The translations under genes and the position numbers were made by a program. The notes below the pieces were generated by a model. That model had not been told where the DNA came from. It ran no database searches and worked only from the letters and a program-made list of their open reading frames with translations. From assembly GCF_024124765.2 (NCBI RefSeq), contig NZ_JAMXSR020000003.1, positions 62,001 to 126,000 on the forward strand: a stretch of DNA of 64,000 bases. Direction: 5' to 3'. This document shows positions 36,719 to 44,565 of the stretch, in pieces (within the stretch, counting starts at the first letter, position 1; every line of letters begins with the position of its first letter). The stretch is from Sphingomonas sp. H160509. Lineage in GTDB: Bacteria; Pseudomonadota; Alphaproteobacteria; Sphingomonadales; Sphingomonadaceae.

Positions 36719-37312
36719 TCAGGACTTGAGCGCTTTCGCCATGTTGAGATGCGCTGCGACCGTGGGTGCCAGACCCGACGCAAACGTCTTCAGCTGGGGC
36801 ACGTCGCCGGTTGCAGCATATCCCTTGAGCGTATCGAGCGTCTGCTGATGCCCGGCGACCTGGGCAGCCGCGTAAGCGGTGTCGAAATCAGTGCCTTGCT
36901 TGGTCTTCAGATCGGCAAGCTTCTGCTGCTGCTCAGCACTTAGCGCCGGGTTGGGCGTCAGAGCAGGCGACAGCGTTGCCGTCAGTGCCTTCAGCTTCGC
37001 AGTCGACCCCTCATGTGCGGTGATCATCTGGCCAGCGAACTTCTTTACCGCAGCAGATGCGCCGTTGGTTACGGCCAGCTTCGAGGTCTCGATCTCGAAC
37101 GCATCGCTTGCAGCCGCCATGTTGACGAAAGCCTGCCCACCTGAGGCCGGTGCTGCCATGGCATCATTGGAACCGGCTGCATTCACGTCCGTGGCGGTCG
37201 TGTTGGCGTAGGTGCTGTTATCGACGGCAGTCGTATCGTCGGCCTTCTTGCCGCATGCGGCCAATGACAGGGCCGCTGCCGACACCAGTGCCAGGGTCTT
37301 AAAGTTCATCAT
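36719..37312 (-). CDS. DUF4142 lipoprotein
   Basis: About 197 residues. The N-terminus MMNFKTLALVSAAALSLAAC is a lipoprotein signal with lipobox LAAC, so the mature protein is anchored by its Cys in the outer or inner membrane. Residues ~60-195 form the DUF4142 four-helix, ferritin-like domain (AFVNMAAASDAFEIETSKLA, VKKFAGQMITAHEGSTAKLK). Starts at 37312 or 37309 follow ggagagt. Family members are stress-induced envelope proteins; a GGAAC-N17-CGTT sigma-EcfG promoter stands 37-62 bases upstream. Confidence 0.88.
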   Translation of the reverse strand: MMNFKTLALVSAAALSLAACGKKADDTTAVDNSTYANTTATDVNAAGSNDAMAAPASGGQAFVNMAAASDAFEIETSKLAVTNGASAAVKKFAGQMITAHEGSTAKLKALTATLSPALTPNPALSAEQQQKLADLKTKQGTDFDTAYAAAQVAGHQQTLDTLKGYAATGDVPQLKTFASGLAPTVAAHLNMAKALKS

Positions 37313-37348
37313 ACTCTCCATCTGCTCGCATATTACCGCTGCCTGCTC

Positions 37349-37374
37349 AACGCGTGCCTCCTGAGGACCGTTCC
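37349..37374 (-). promoter_or_regulatory. Sigma-EcfG-type promoter of the DUF4142 gene
   Basis: On the minus strand GGAAC (37374-37370), 17 bases, CGTT (37352-37349). This is the consensus of alphaproteobacterial general-stress promoters, placed about 40 bases before the start codon. Confidence 0.7.
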
Positions 37375-37462
37375 GCACGAGCAACGAACTCCGGACCGAT
37401 CCTGAAGCGCGTTCGTTCTAGCCGTCTGCCGGCGCAGCTGCCGGCCTTATCGGGACACGGCT

Positions 37463-37874
37463 ATGAGCATCTTCAGCACGATCATGAACAAGGTTTTCCA
37501 TCACAAAGCCGCGCCAGCCGCTGCGCCGGCTCAGGCTCCTGCTGCGGCGCCGCAGGCTGCACCGCAAGCCGCGCCGACCGCTACCGACCAGCCCGCCCCA
37601 GCAGCGGCTCAGCAGTCCGTCGATGTCGGTGCGGTCCTCAGCGAGATGGCATCGATGAAAGATGGCGGGGGGCAACTACCAGAGCTCGATCGTCGATCTT
37701 CTGAAGCTGCTGGACCTGGATTCCAGTCTGACGGCTCGCAAGGAACTCGCTAGCGAACTGAACGTCCATGCAGCAGCCGACGGCTCGGCCGAGCAGAACA
37801 TCGCCCTTCATAAGGCAGTGATGCAGAAGCTTGCCGATAACGGCGGTATCGTTCCCGACAGCCTGCGCAACTAA
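37463..37874 (+). CDS. DUF3597-family protein (frameshifted)
   Basis: About 136 residues after repair. It begins MSIFSTIMNKVFHHKAAPAA, runs through an Ala/Pro/Gln-rich linker and has VDVGAVLSEMASMKDG. Then in the next frame come GNYQSSIVDLLKLLDLDSSL-TARKELASELNV and NIALHKAVMQKLADNGG, the LysM-like DUF3597 core. The frames join if the G6 run at 37667-37672 is shortened by one. Proteins of this kind are expressed under general stress in sphingomonads; a role in envelope or desiccation tolerance is only a guess. Confidence 0.8.
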
Positions 37875-37885
37875 ACCAGCCTATC

Positions 37886-37920
37886 TGGGGGGGACCGCAC
37901 CCTACGCGGCGCCCCCCCGA
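37886..37920 (+). terminator. G/C-rich hairpin after the DUF3597 gene
   Basis: G7 and C7 arms (tGGGGGGG...CCCCCCCg) about 25 bases apart, just after the stop at 37874. Likely a terminator. Confidence 0.5.
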
Positions 37921-37951
37921 CCTCAGACCGCCAATTTAACCGTCGTCTCCG

Positions 37952-38161
37952 TTATCGGGCAGGAGTAGCGTTGGGAGGCGTCGAAGTTACGGTCCGCCGC
38001 GCTGCTTGCGCTGGCAGCGTTCGACTACCACGCGGCGGTCCATTCGGCTCCTTCTGAAAGCCCTGCGCGGCGAGCCAGCAGATCGTGACGACGAGTGCCA
38101 CGATCATCACGAAGATGACAATTGCCACAGGACCAGCTCGCTTGTTTCCCCGTCTCCGCAT
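37952..38161 (-). CDS. Small single-pass membrane protein
   Basis: 69-70 residues: MRRRGNKRAGPVAIVIFVMI-VALVVTICWLAAQGF, one membrane helix after a basic N-terminus (cytoplasmic by the positive-inside rule), then a Pro/Thr-rich tail. Start ATG 38161, or GTG 38164, with agggag upstream. Unknown function. Confidence 0.5.
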   Translation of the reverse strand: MRRRGNKRAGPVAIVIFVMIVALVVTICWLAAQGFQKEPNGPPRGSRTLPAQAARRTVTSTPPNATPAR

Positions 38162-38285
38162 CACATGCGCTCCCTAGTCATACCGTCGAAGGTATCGCCG
38201 TGCCGTAGCCCAGTGGCGACGAGATGTTCGTGGACCTCAAATCCGCCGGTTTGATCGAGCAGGAGGGTCTTATCTCCAGACGGCT

Positions 38286-38507
38286 CTATCGTCGCTCGCC
38301 AAAGACCGAACCAAGAATGCTCCCCAGTCCGCCGCCAAGACCGCCCCCGGGCGCAGCGCCTGCGACTCCAGCGCCACCCAGGCTGCCGAGTACAGATCCA
38401 AGGATCCCGCCAAGGCCACCTTGCTGCCCGCCCGAGCGGCCTGTCAGATGGCCCGCCACCAGCATGACCAGGATCGGCAGCATCTGCTTGCGCGACAAGT
38501 GCCTCAA
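38286..38507 (-). CDS. Gly-rich small membrane protein
   Basis: 73 residues: MRHLSRKQMLPILVMLVAGH forms a short hydrophobic segment, then a Gly-rich tail of the pattern GGLGGILGSVLGSLGG. Seen in sphingomonads as an unnamed family. Same strand as 37952, but 120 bases apart. Confidence 0.5.
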   Translation of the reverse strand: MRHLSRKQMLPILVMLVAGHLTGRSGGQQGGLGGILGSVLGSLGGAGVAGAAPGGGLGGGLGSILGSVFGERR

Positions 38508-38822
38508 CGAGCACCTGTTCCCGAGGCTGCGGCCAAAGGGATCATCGAGTCATGGCGTACGGACGAAAACAACGTGCCTCCGCACAGCAGCGTTGGCGGG
38601 TTGGCACTCGCCGAGTTTACGAACCGCCCGCCAAGGGCATATGGATACGACAGCTGAATTTTCAGCGGCCTGAAATTGGGAAGCACGTCACTAACTGCCA
38701 ACGTGATACGATACATATCCGGTTGAAAACGGCACTGCGCCGCAAAGAGCCATTCAAACGCCGTCAGAGATTGCCAGATACCAATCCACTACCTAGATGC
38801 GCTTCCAGAAATGGAGACTTCT

Positions 38823-39329
38823 ATGTCCGATCCTGCCCTCGACCTAAACCCTGTTGAACTCGCCACGGAATTAACGATCGCTTGGTTAGCCAACCCCAAC
38901 ACGCGTACCAATGCTGACTACGTTCCGGCCTTCCTGAACAAAATGTACGAAACTGTTTCGGTGCTGGTTGGCGGAAACGCGACGGCTGCCGAGCCAGAGG
39001 CACTTGCTCAAGAATACACTCCGGCGGTGACGGCTCGTAAGTCGCTCGCCAGCCCCGATCACATCATCAGCATGATCGATGGCAAGCCGTACAAGACGCT
39101 GCGCCGTCACCTCGCGACTAACGGCATGACGCCAGTGGAGTATCGCGAGCGTTATGGCCTGAAGGCTGATTACCCCATGGTTGCTCCTACCTATTCAGAA
39201 GCGCGTCGCACGATGGCCAAGAGCATTGGCCTAGGTCGCAAACCTGGCCAGACGAATGCAGCTCAGGCAGACGCAAAGTCCGCTCCGACTCCGCGCAAGC
39301 GCGAGGTGGAAGAAGCAGCAGCGGAATAA
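38823..39329 (+). CDS. MucR/Ros-family transcriptional regulator, copy 2
   Basis: 168 residues, same architecture as copy 1 at 29660. The stretch from SLASPDHIISMIDGKPYKTL through YPMVAPTYSEARRTMAKSIG is identical between them, while the linkers differ. It also lacks the zinc-finger Cys pair. ATG 38823 follows atggagacttct. Two paralogues in 10 kb that differ only outside the DNA-binding part probably bind the same sites, AT-rich sequences in known MucR proteins. In other bacteria MucR controls exopolysaccharide and surface genes; the cellulose operon ends 360 bp downstream, convergent. Confidence 0.88.
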   Translation: MSDPALDLNPVELATELTIAWLANPNTRTNADYVPAFLNKMYETVSVLVGGNATAAEPEALAQEYTPAVTARKSLASPDHIISMIDGKPYKTLRRHLATNGMTPVEYRERYGLKADYPMVAPTYSEARRTMAKSIGLGRKPGQTNAAQADAKSAPTPRKREVEEAAAE

Positions 39330-39335
39330 CCCAAG

Positions 39336-39366
39336 GGCCTGGCTTCCTTGAAACGGAAGCCGGGCC
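39336..39366 (+). terminator. Terminator of MucR copy 2
   Basis: GGCC-T-GGCTTCC / GGAAGCC-G-GGCC around ttgaaac, six bases after the stop. Confidence 0.65.
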
Positions 39367-39447
39367 ATTGTTAGGTGCAGCCTGTGTCGACAATAGTAGG
39401 CAATTACCGACGGTATCTGCCTGATTCGAAACCTGCTGCTTATAAAG

Positions 39448-39690
39448 CTATGATACCGCGGTCATACCCCGGCCTGCTTTTCGTGCTCCACAGCTCATGT
39501 TAAATTTGAATAATGGGCAGTCCGCGTTTAATTCGCACACCTCAACGTCAAATTCGCTTACGTGTATTTCTCGGTCAATTGGCAAGCCCGTAATAACTGG
39601 ATCGTTCGCGAGCTTAAACTCAAAAGCTGATGCAGGATGGGGAAGATGAGGACCCGGAACCGTAGGGTTAAATACGATTGACGCCACCAC
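39448..39690 (-). CDS. Possible small gene downstream of bcsZ
   Basis: An 80-residue frame begins with GTG directly after the bcsZ stop (TGA-GTG). It reads like protein (FEFKLANDPVITGLPIDREI) but is more AT-rich than the operon and has no known family. It might be the end of the operon or a chance frame. Confidence 0.3.
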   Translation of the reverse strand: MVASIVFNPTVPGPHLPHPASAFEFKLANDPVITGLPIDREIHVSEFDVEVCELNADCPLFKFNMSCGARKAGRGMTAVS

Positions 39691-40764
39691 TCAAGCGAAA
39701 ACCTCAGCTAGGCACTGCAGTGCCGCAGCGTAGTAATCTGTCGAAAGCACATGCGTTGATGGGGTCCCAAGCACGCGGTTCACGACGGCTTGGCCGCCGG
39801 TCGACAATGGATATTCCGCAACTTGGCCGGTAATGACGTTGGTCCAAGCGGGTATTCGTTCAACCGGCAACTGCCTCCAAAAGGTTCTGATCGGCACGAC
39901 CAGCGCATTGCGACCTGAAACGTTGGCATAAAGCGGCACGCGAATGGCGTCGAAGCCGAACCGCGGAGGTTTATCTACTGCCGGGGAGACCGCTCCGACG
40001 TTCGAGACGTCGATCCAGTCGGTGGGCAAGCGGTGCGCACCGAACTGTGATGCCGCAATCAAGGCTTCGCCGTCGGTGATAACCTGTCGCCAGACCGCCG
40101 CGTTGCCTGTCTTGACGAATAGATCGAGCGCAGGCCAGACATAATAGCACGGGTTAATCGTCGTTCGCGCGGCGGTCGAGAACCCGTCCAACCCTGGCAG
40201 CAAGATCATTCTGCCGCCGACCGTCTTCACGAGGCGGGTGGCAATCGCATCCACGATCACCCGGGAACGCGCAGCATAGCGTGGCTCGTGCCATCGTTTC
40301 GTCGCTTCTGCCAAAGCATAGGCGATGAGCAGGTCGCCATCGGTCGCGTTGTTACGATCGGCTACAGGATTGGCCGAGCGCGGATCATAGCGCCAAACGT
40401 ATAGCGGGACATCCGGCCGGGCGAGCTTGGCTTCGGTCCAGCCGAGGATCTTATCGAACGCCACGCGGTCGCCGGCAGCCTGCGACAACAGCAGCCCATA
40501 GCTCTGGCCTTCGCTGTGGCTGACGTCGCCATTGCCGTTATCGACGATCCGGCCGTCGTCCGCCACGAACCGCTGCTTGAACGTCGCCCAGCTCACGCCG
40601 TTTGTGCCGGTCGCCGGTAGGGTAGTTGGCTCAACTGCCGCGAGGTTCTGCGTTGAGCTGTTCTCGGAGGTAAGTGTTCGGTCGTCCAGTGTGCGTGCGT
40701 TACTGCACCCTGCGATGGCCAGACCGGCCATCCCGACCATGACGTGGCGACGATCAACGTCCAT
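39691..40764 (-). CDS. bcsZ: Endo-1,4-beta-glucanase BcsZ (GH8)
   Basis: 357 residues. Cuts cellulose and is required for proper synthesis and export in many species. Glycosyl hydrolase family 8 features are present: SEGQSYGLLL with the general acid Glu85, the Asp pair in NNATDGDLLIAYALAE (Asp142/144), and LYANVSGRNAL. The N-terminus MDVDRRHVMVGMAGLAIAGC has a twin-arginine-like RR and a lipobox-like IAGC, so it may be a periplasmic lipoprotein rather than free. The start overlaps the end of bcsD by 11 bases. Confidence 0.92.
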   Translation of the reverse strand: MDVDRRHVMVGMAGLAIAGCSNARTLDDRTLTSENSSTQNLAAVEPTTLPATGTNGVSWATFKQRFVADDGRIVDNGNGDVSHSEGQSYGLLLSQAAGDRVAFDKILGWTEAKLARPDVPLYVWRYDPRSANPVADRNNATDGDLLIAYALAEATKRWHEPRYAARSRVIVDAIATRLVKTVGGRMILLPGLDGFSTAARTTINPCYYVWPALDLFVKTGNAAVWRQVITDGEALIAASQFGAHRLPTDWIDVSNVGAVSPAVDKPPRFGFDAIRVPLYANVSGRNALVVPIRTFWRQLPVERIPAWTNVITGQVAEYPLSTGGQAVVNRVLGTPSTHVLSTDYYAAALQCLAEVFA

Positions 40765-41209
40765 GCTTCAGTCGCACCTCTGTATCGCTCCACCACAGGG
40801 TGCGTGTCGTTAGATCGGCACCACTGCCGAGCGTATGCAGCCAGGCGTCATACGCTCCCTCCAGCAACGGTCGCAGGGTCTGTTCGGTTGCACCGCCGAG
40901 AATCGGTGCCAGCCGACGGGCGAAGCCGGTATGCGTGATTAGCAGGCCGTCCTCGGCCAGTTCGAACCGTACTTCGCCGCAGTCGTGCTCGCGCCACAAC
41001 CGGTTGATCGAGGCGGCGAGCGCAGCGATATCCTGCGCGTCGCCGACCGGATGCGCGCCTGCGATCCGTGCGCCGACCGCGCGGAAGAACGCGCGTCGCT
41101 GCGCGGTGGTGGCGCCGCCCCCGACTTCGGCGACGATGTTGCCCAGCAACAGGGATGCAGCAGTGGTTTCGGTCGCGTTGTCGGTGGACCATTCAGTCAT
41201 TGCGTTCAT
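40754..41209 (-). CDS. bcsD: Cellulose synthase subunit D
   Basis: 151 residues of the AcsD/BcsD family. In Komagataeibacter this periplasmic protein forms an octameric ring that guides glucan chains and helps crystallisation. Recognisable features are the AQRRAFFRAVGARIA helix, the SINRLWREHDCGEVRFELAE core and the C-terminal TRTLWWSDTEVRLKHGR. Its presence points to ordered cellulose rather than amorphous matrix. Start overlaps bcsC stop (ATGA). Confidence 0.9.
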   Translation of the reverse strand: MNAMTEWSTDNATETTAASLLLGNIVAEVGGGATTAQRRAFFRAVGARIAGAHPVGDAQDIAALAASINRLWREHDCGEVRFELAEDGLLITHTGFARRLAPILGGATEQTLRPLLEGAYDAWLHTLGSGADLTTRTLWWSDTEVRLKHGR

Positions 41210-44200
41210 TTGGCGCCCCCCAAGGACTGGCGCAATTCGAAAGTCGATCGGTAATCGTCATAGGTCCCGAACGTGTTGGCACTGGCCGAGGCGCCTATCC
41301 GGGTGTTCGGGTTCAAACGGTAAAACAATGACCCGTCCGCCGAGAAGGCAAAACCGGTGTTGCTCAGGCTGTCGTAATAAGAGCGGACATCAGAATTCCG
41401 CGCCTTCAACGCGTCAAGTTCGGCCTGCGCGTCAGGATCGGTCGGATAGATTGGCGCTCGATCCTGTTCGAAGCTTTGATAACCTGGCGCAACGCCGAAA
41501 CGCCCCTCCCAACGCCTTGAATTGTACGCATACCGGATCGGTACGCTCATGCTTAGGAAGCTCTGCGGGCTGAAATAGCCGCCATGACCGTAGGTGAAGT
41601 AGTTCTGATTGTTGTCGAACGCCTGCCAGTTAAGGTTGAGGCCGCCAGTGAGCGTCGAACGCTCGTCGCGGTAAACAGGCAGATAGCCACCCGCATTCGC
41701 CTGGTAACCACGGTTCTTTCGAACCGCTTCACCGGCATAACGATAACCCGACACGTCGGCATAGACGCCCGTCCCGTCGCTGTCCCACGAGAGCGATGCT
41801 CCGCCTCCGGTCCGCATGACTTGACCCCAGCGCGCGCCGGTGACGGGATCCCGCGTGCTAGCGTAGGACACAATGCTGTCGGTCACTGGCTCGCGCTTCA
41901 CCCAGCCTTGCGCCGTTACCGTCCGGGAAATTTTCGGTTTAGCCGTCACGCCCCACGTCATTTCGGTATTGTGGAACCCGATCGGTGTCGATCCGACCTC
42001 GATCCGCACGCCGGGGCTGTCGTACGATGCCGAAACAGCGACGCCGGAGGCGTGCTGGGTATCGGCTTGGACAAGAGCTGAAGGTAACGCGTTGACGATC
42101 CCTTGCGCCTCCGGCGTGGCGTTACGGCCGAACCGAGCAAGCGCGGAGCCGGTTGGGCGGCCGGAATCGATCACGACCGGTGTCGCCGACACGGATACGC
42201 GACCACCAGCGACACCCGTGGAAAGCGTTGCAGTGCCCGACAATTCACGCAATTCGCTCACGCCCGTCTCGCCAGAGCGCTCGCGAAAGCCGAGCTTCAT
42301 TTCCGCGCGCGGACCGGTGTCGTCGCTTAACCGGGCGATATCGTCGCGCAGGCGGATCAGCGTGGCATCGCCGCCTGCAACGCCGGCCTGCGGCACCGCG
42401 TTGTTTGAGGACGCATAGCTACCTGGCGCAAACCCAGTTGGTATCGAAACACCGGGCAAGCCTGCGCCGTATCCGGGCGCCACGGTGAAGGCCATCGGCG
42501 TCGAAGAGCGGCCGGGCTTGGAAGTCGGGATCGGCCCAGCGCTCAATGCAAACGGGTTTGCCGCAACGACCGGCACCTGTTCCGCCTGGCGGAAGGGATT
42601 TCCCGAACCCATGCCCGCGGCGAACGGATTAGTCCCGCTCAGCACGGCACCGGCGCCGGAGCGGGCGGCATAGGCTGCCTCGGCACGACGCAGATAGCGT
42701 TTTGCCGCTCCCTGATCACCGCGAGCTTGCTCCATCTGACCGGCAGCCGCGTAGATCTCGTAATCGTCTGGATAGGCAGTAAGCGCGCGGTTAACGGTGG
42801 CGGCGGCGACGTCGTGATTGCCGCCGGCGCCAGCACTGCCGATCAAGCCGATCAATGCGCCCTTGTCCCGCGGATTTGTCGTGAGCACCATCTGATACGT
42901 CTGCGCCGCCTGCGAGGACATGTTGCCCGACTGGTATAATCTGCCGAGCGCACTCAGCACATCGACATTCCCCGGCGACGCGGTCCATGCCTGTTGCAGT
43001 AGGTCGAACGCCTGTGCGTTCTGGCCCGTCAAACGCATCCGGTCCGCCTGCGATGATGCCGCGATTCCCTCGAGACGCGCAATTGCCTGGGCACCTGAAG
43101 CGGATCCAGCCGATGCCGTCCGCGCACGATCGATCACGCTAGCAACCGCAGCATCCTGCCCGGTCTGCGCCAGCACCCGAACGATCGGCTCATAATCCGC
43201 TGCGGCTGTAGGGTTTGCGGCTAACGCGCGCTCAGCTAGCGGAATGGCGCCAGCCTGATCGCCGAGATCATTCAGGCCTCCGGCAATCGCTGCGAGCGAT
43301 GCAGCGCCTAACGTCGGGGTCGAGCCGATCTGGCGCAACGTCGTAATCGCCTCACCGCCCCGGCCCTGTGCCGCGATCGCCTTGGCCCGCGCAACGGCAG
43401 AGTCCACCGCGATTTGCGCCTCGAAACGACGTATCGCCGGCGTCTTCTGCGCTTCGGTCAACCGCGACAGCAACGACGTTGCCTGTACCTGCCGACTACG
43501 TTCGTTGTGGAGCATCGCTGCAGCATACAACGCGTCGGCGGTACCGATTGTCTGGATCGACTGGATCAGTGCCTCGGCTTCCGGGGCACGGCCCTGCTCG
43601 ATCATGTACCGCGCATATTCGTAGCGGATCCACGGGTCCGTTGGGTCGAGCAGCAGCCCACGCTGGAACAGGGCATCTGCCTTTGCAGGATCGCCGTGCG
43701 TCGCTGCCTGCAACGCGTCGTTGCGTACCACGCGGCTTTCGAGCTGCGACGCGCTGCCGCCTGCCGAACCCGCCTGGCGTGCAAGATCAGCCGAGTCCGC
43801 GTAGCGACCTTGGCGTTCATAGATGTCAGCAAGCAGCGCCAGCGCAGGGCCGCGATCCTTGACGTCGGTACGCGCGAGCGCCTCGGCCTGGGTCTGTGCG
43901 CCGGCGACATCACCGCCTGCGAGACGCGCGCGAGCGTTGCCGAGCCCCGCATAGAACTGCGCGGACGCAAGTGCCTCCGACCAGCGCGACCGATTGCCAC
44001 GTGCCGAGGCGCGCAACAGGAGGCTGGCCGACTCAGCAAAGCGCGACTGCCGCAACCGGACGATGCCAAGGCCCCCTGCCGCATCAGCATCGTTACGGTT
44101 ATTGGCAAGCGCCGCCTCGAATTGGCGTTGCGCTTGTACGAGATTGCCTTGGTCGAGCGAGCGGAAGCCCGCCGCGCGTGAATCCCCACCGCGGTCCAAC

Positions 44201-44565
44201 GGTGTCGGTACTGCTCTGCGTGCCGGGGCCGTCGCCGGCACCGCTCGCAAGGCAGTTGCTGGCGCGGGTTCGGCACCGGTCATGCTCGACGGAACCTGCG
44301 CTGGCCCCTTGCTGGGCCGTGCAATAGGTGCCGGGGCCGGGGCACTTGATGCAGACAAGGCACGACGAGCTTCAACGTTTGACGGATCGATTGCGAGCGC
44401 ACGACGATAGGCGACCCGCGCCAAGTCCATGCGACCGCGCGATTGCCAATACCGTCCCTGCTGGACGAGCGCACCGACACCGGCGACCTGCGCGGCCACT
44501 GGTTGGACAAGCGCTGGCAAAGCTATGCCCGCCATTAATAGCGCTAGCGTGGTGAAGCGGATCAT
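41206..44565 (-). CDS. bcsC: Cellulose synthase outer-membrane export protein BcsC
   Basis: 1119 residues from ATG 44565, which starts a signal peptide (MIRFTTLALLMAGIALPALV ending VAAQ) and overlaps the bcsB stop (ATGA); an open frame further upstream is not the gene. Residues ~25-750 are tetratricopeptide repeats in the periplasm (YWQSRGRMDLARVAYRRALA is the first). The C-terminal ~340 residues are the beta-barrel BcsC domain with alternating strands (VSYASTRDPVTGARWGQVMR, NLNWQAFDNNQNYFTYGHGG). It forms the pore through which glucan leaves. Confidence 0.93.
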   Translation of the reverse strand: MIRFTTLALLMAGIALPALVQPVAAQVAGVGALVQQGRYWQSRGRMDLARVAYRRALAIDPSNVEARRALSASSAPAPAPIARPSKGPAQVPSSMTGAEPAPATALRAVPATAPARRAVPTPLDRGGDSRAAGFRSLDQGNLVQAQRQFEAALANNRNDADAAGGLGIVRLRQSRFAESASLLLRASARGNRSRWSEALASAQFYAGLGNARARLAGGDVAGAQTQAEALARTDVKDRGPALALLADIYERQGRYADSADLARQAGSAGGSASQLESRVVRNDALQAATHGDPAKADALFQRGLLLDPTDPWIRYEYARYMIEQGRAPEAEALIQSIQTIGTADALYAAAMLHNERSRQVQATSLLSRLTEAQKTPAIRRFEAQIAVDSAVARAKAIAAQGRGGEAITTLRQIGSTPTLGAASLAAIAGGLNDLGDQAGAIPLAERALAANPTAAADYEPIVRVLAQTGQDAAVASVIDRARTASAGSASGAQAIARLEGIAASSQADRMRLTGQNAQAFDLLQQAWTASPGNVDVLSALGRLYQSGNMSSQAAQTYQMVLTTNPRDKGALIGLIGSAGAGGNHDVAAATVNRALTAYPDDYEIYAAAGQMEQARGDQGAAKRYLRRAEAAYAARSGAGAVLSGTNPFAAGMGSGNPFRQAEQVPVVAANPFALSAGPIPTSKPGRSSTPMAFTVAPGYGAGLPGVSIPTGFAPGSYASSNNAVPQAGVAGGDATLIRLRDDIARLSDDTGPRAEMKLGFRERSGETGVSELRELSGTATLSTGVAGGRVSVSATPVVIDSGRPTGSALARFGRNATPEAQGIVNALPSALVQADTQHASGVAVSASYDSPGVRIEVGSTPIGFHNTEMTWGVTAKPKISRTVTAQGWVKREPVTDSIVSYASTRDPVTGARWGQVMRTGGGASLSWDSDGTGVYADVSGYRYAGEAVRKNRGYQANAGGYLPVYRDERSTLTGGLNLNWQAFDNNQNYFTYGHGGYFSPQSFLSMSVPIRYAYNSRRWEGRFGVAPGYQSFEQDRAPIYPTDPDAQAELDALKARNSDVRSYYDSLSNTGFAFSADGSLFYRLNPNTRIGASASANTFGTYDDYRSTFELRQSLGGAK

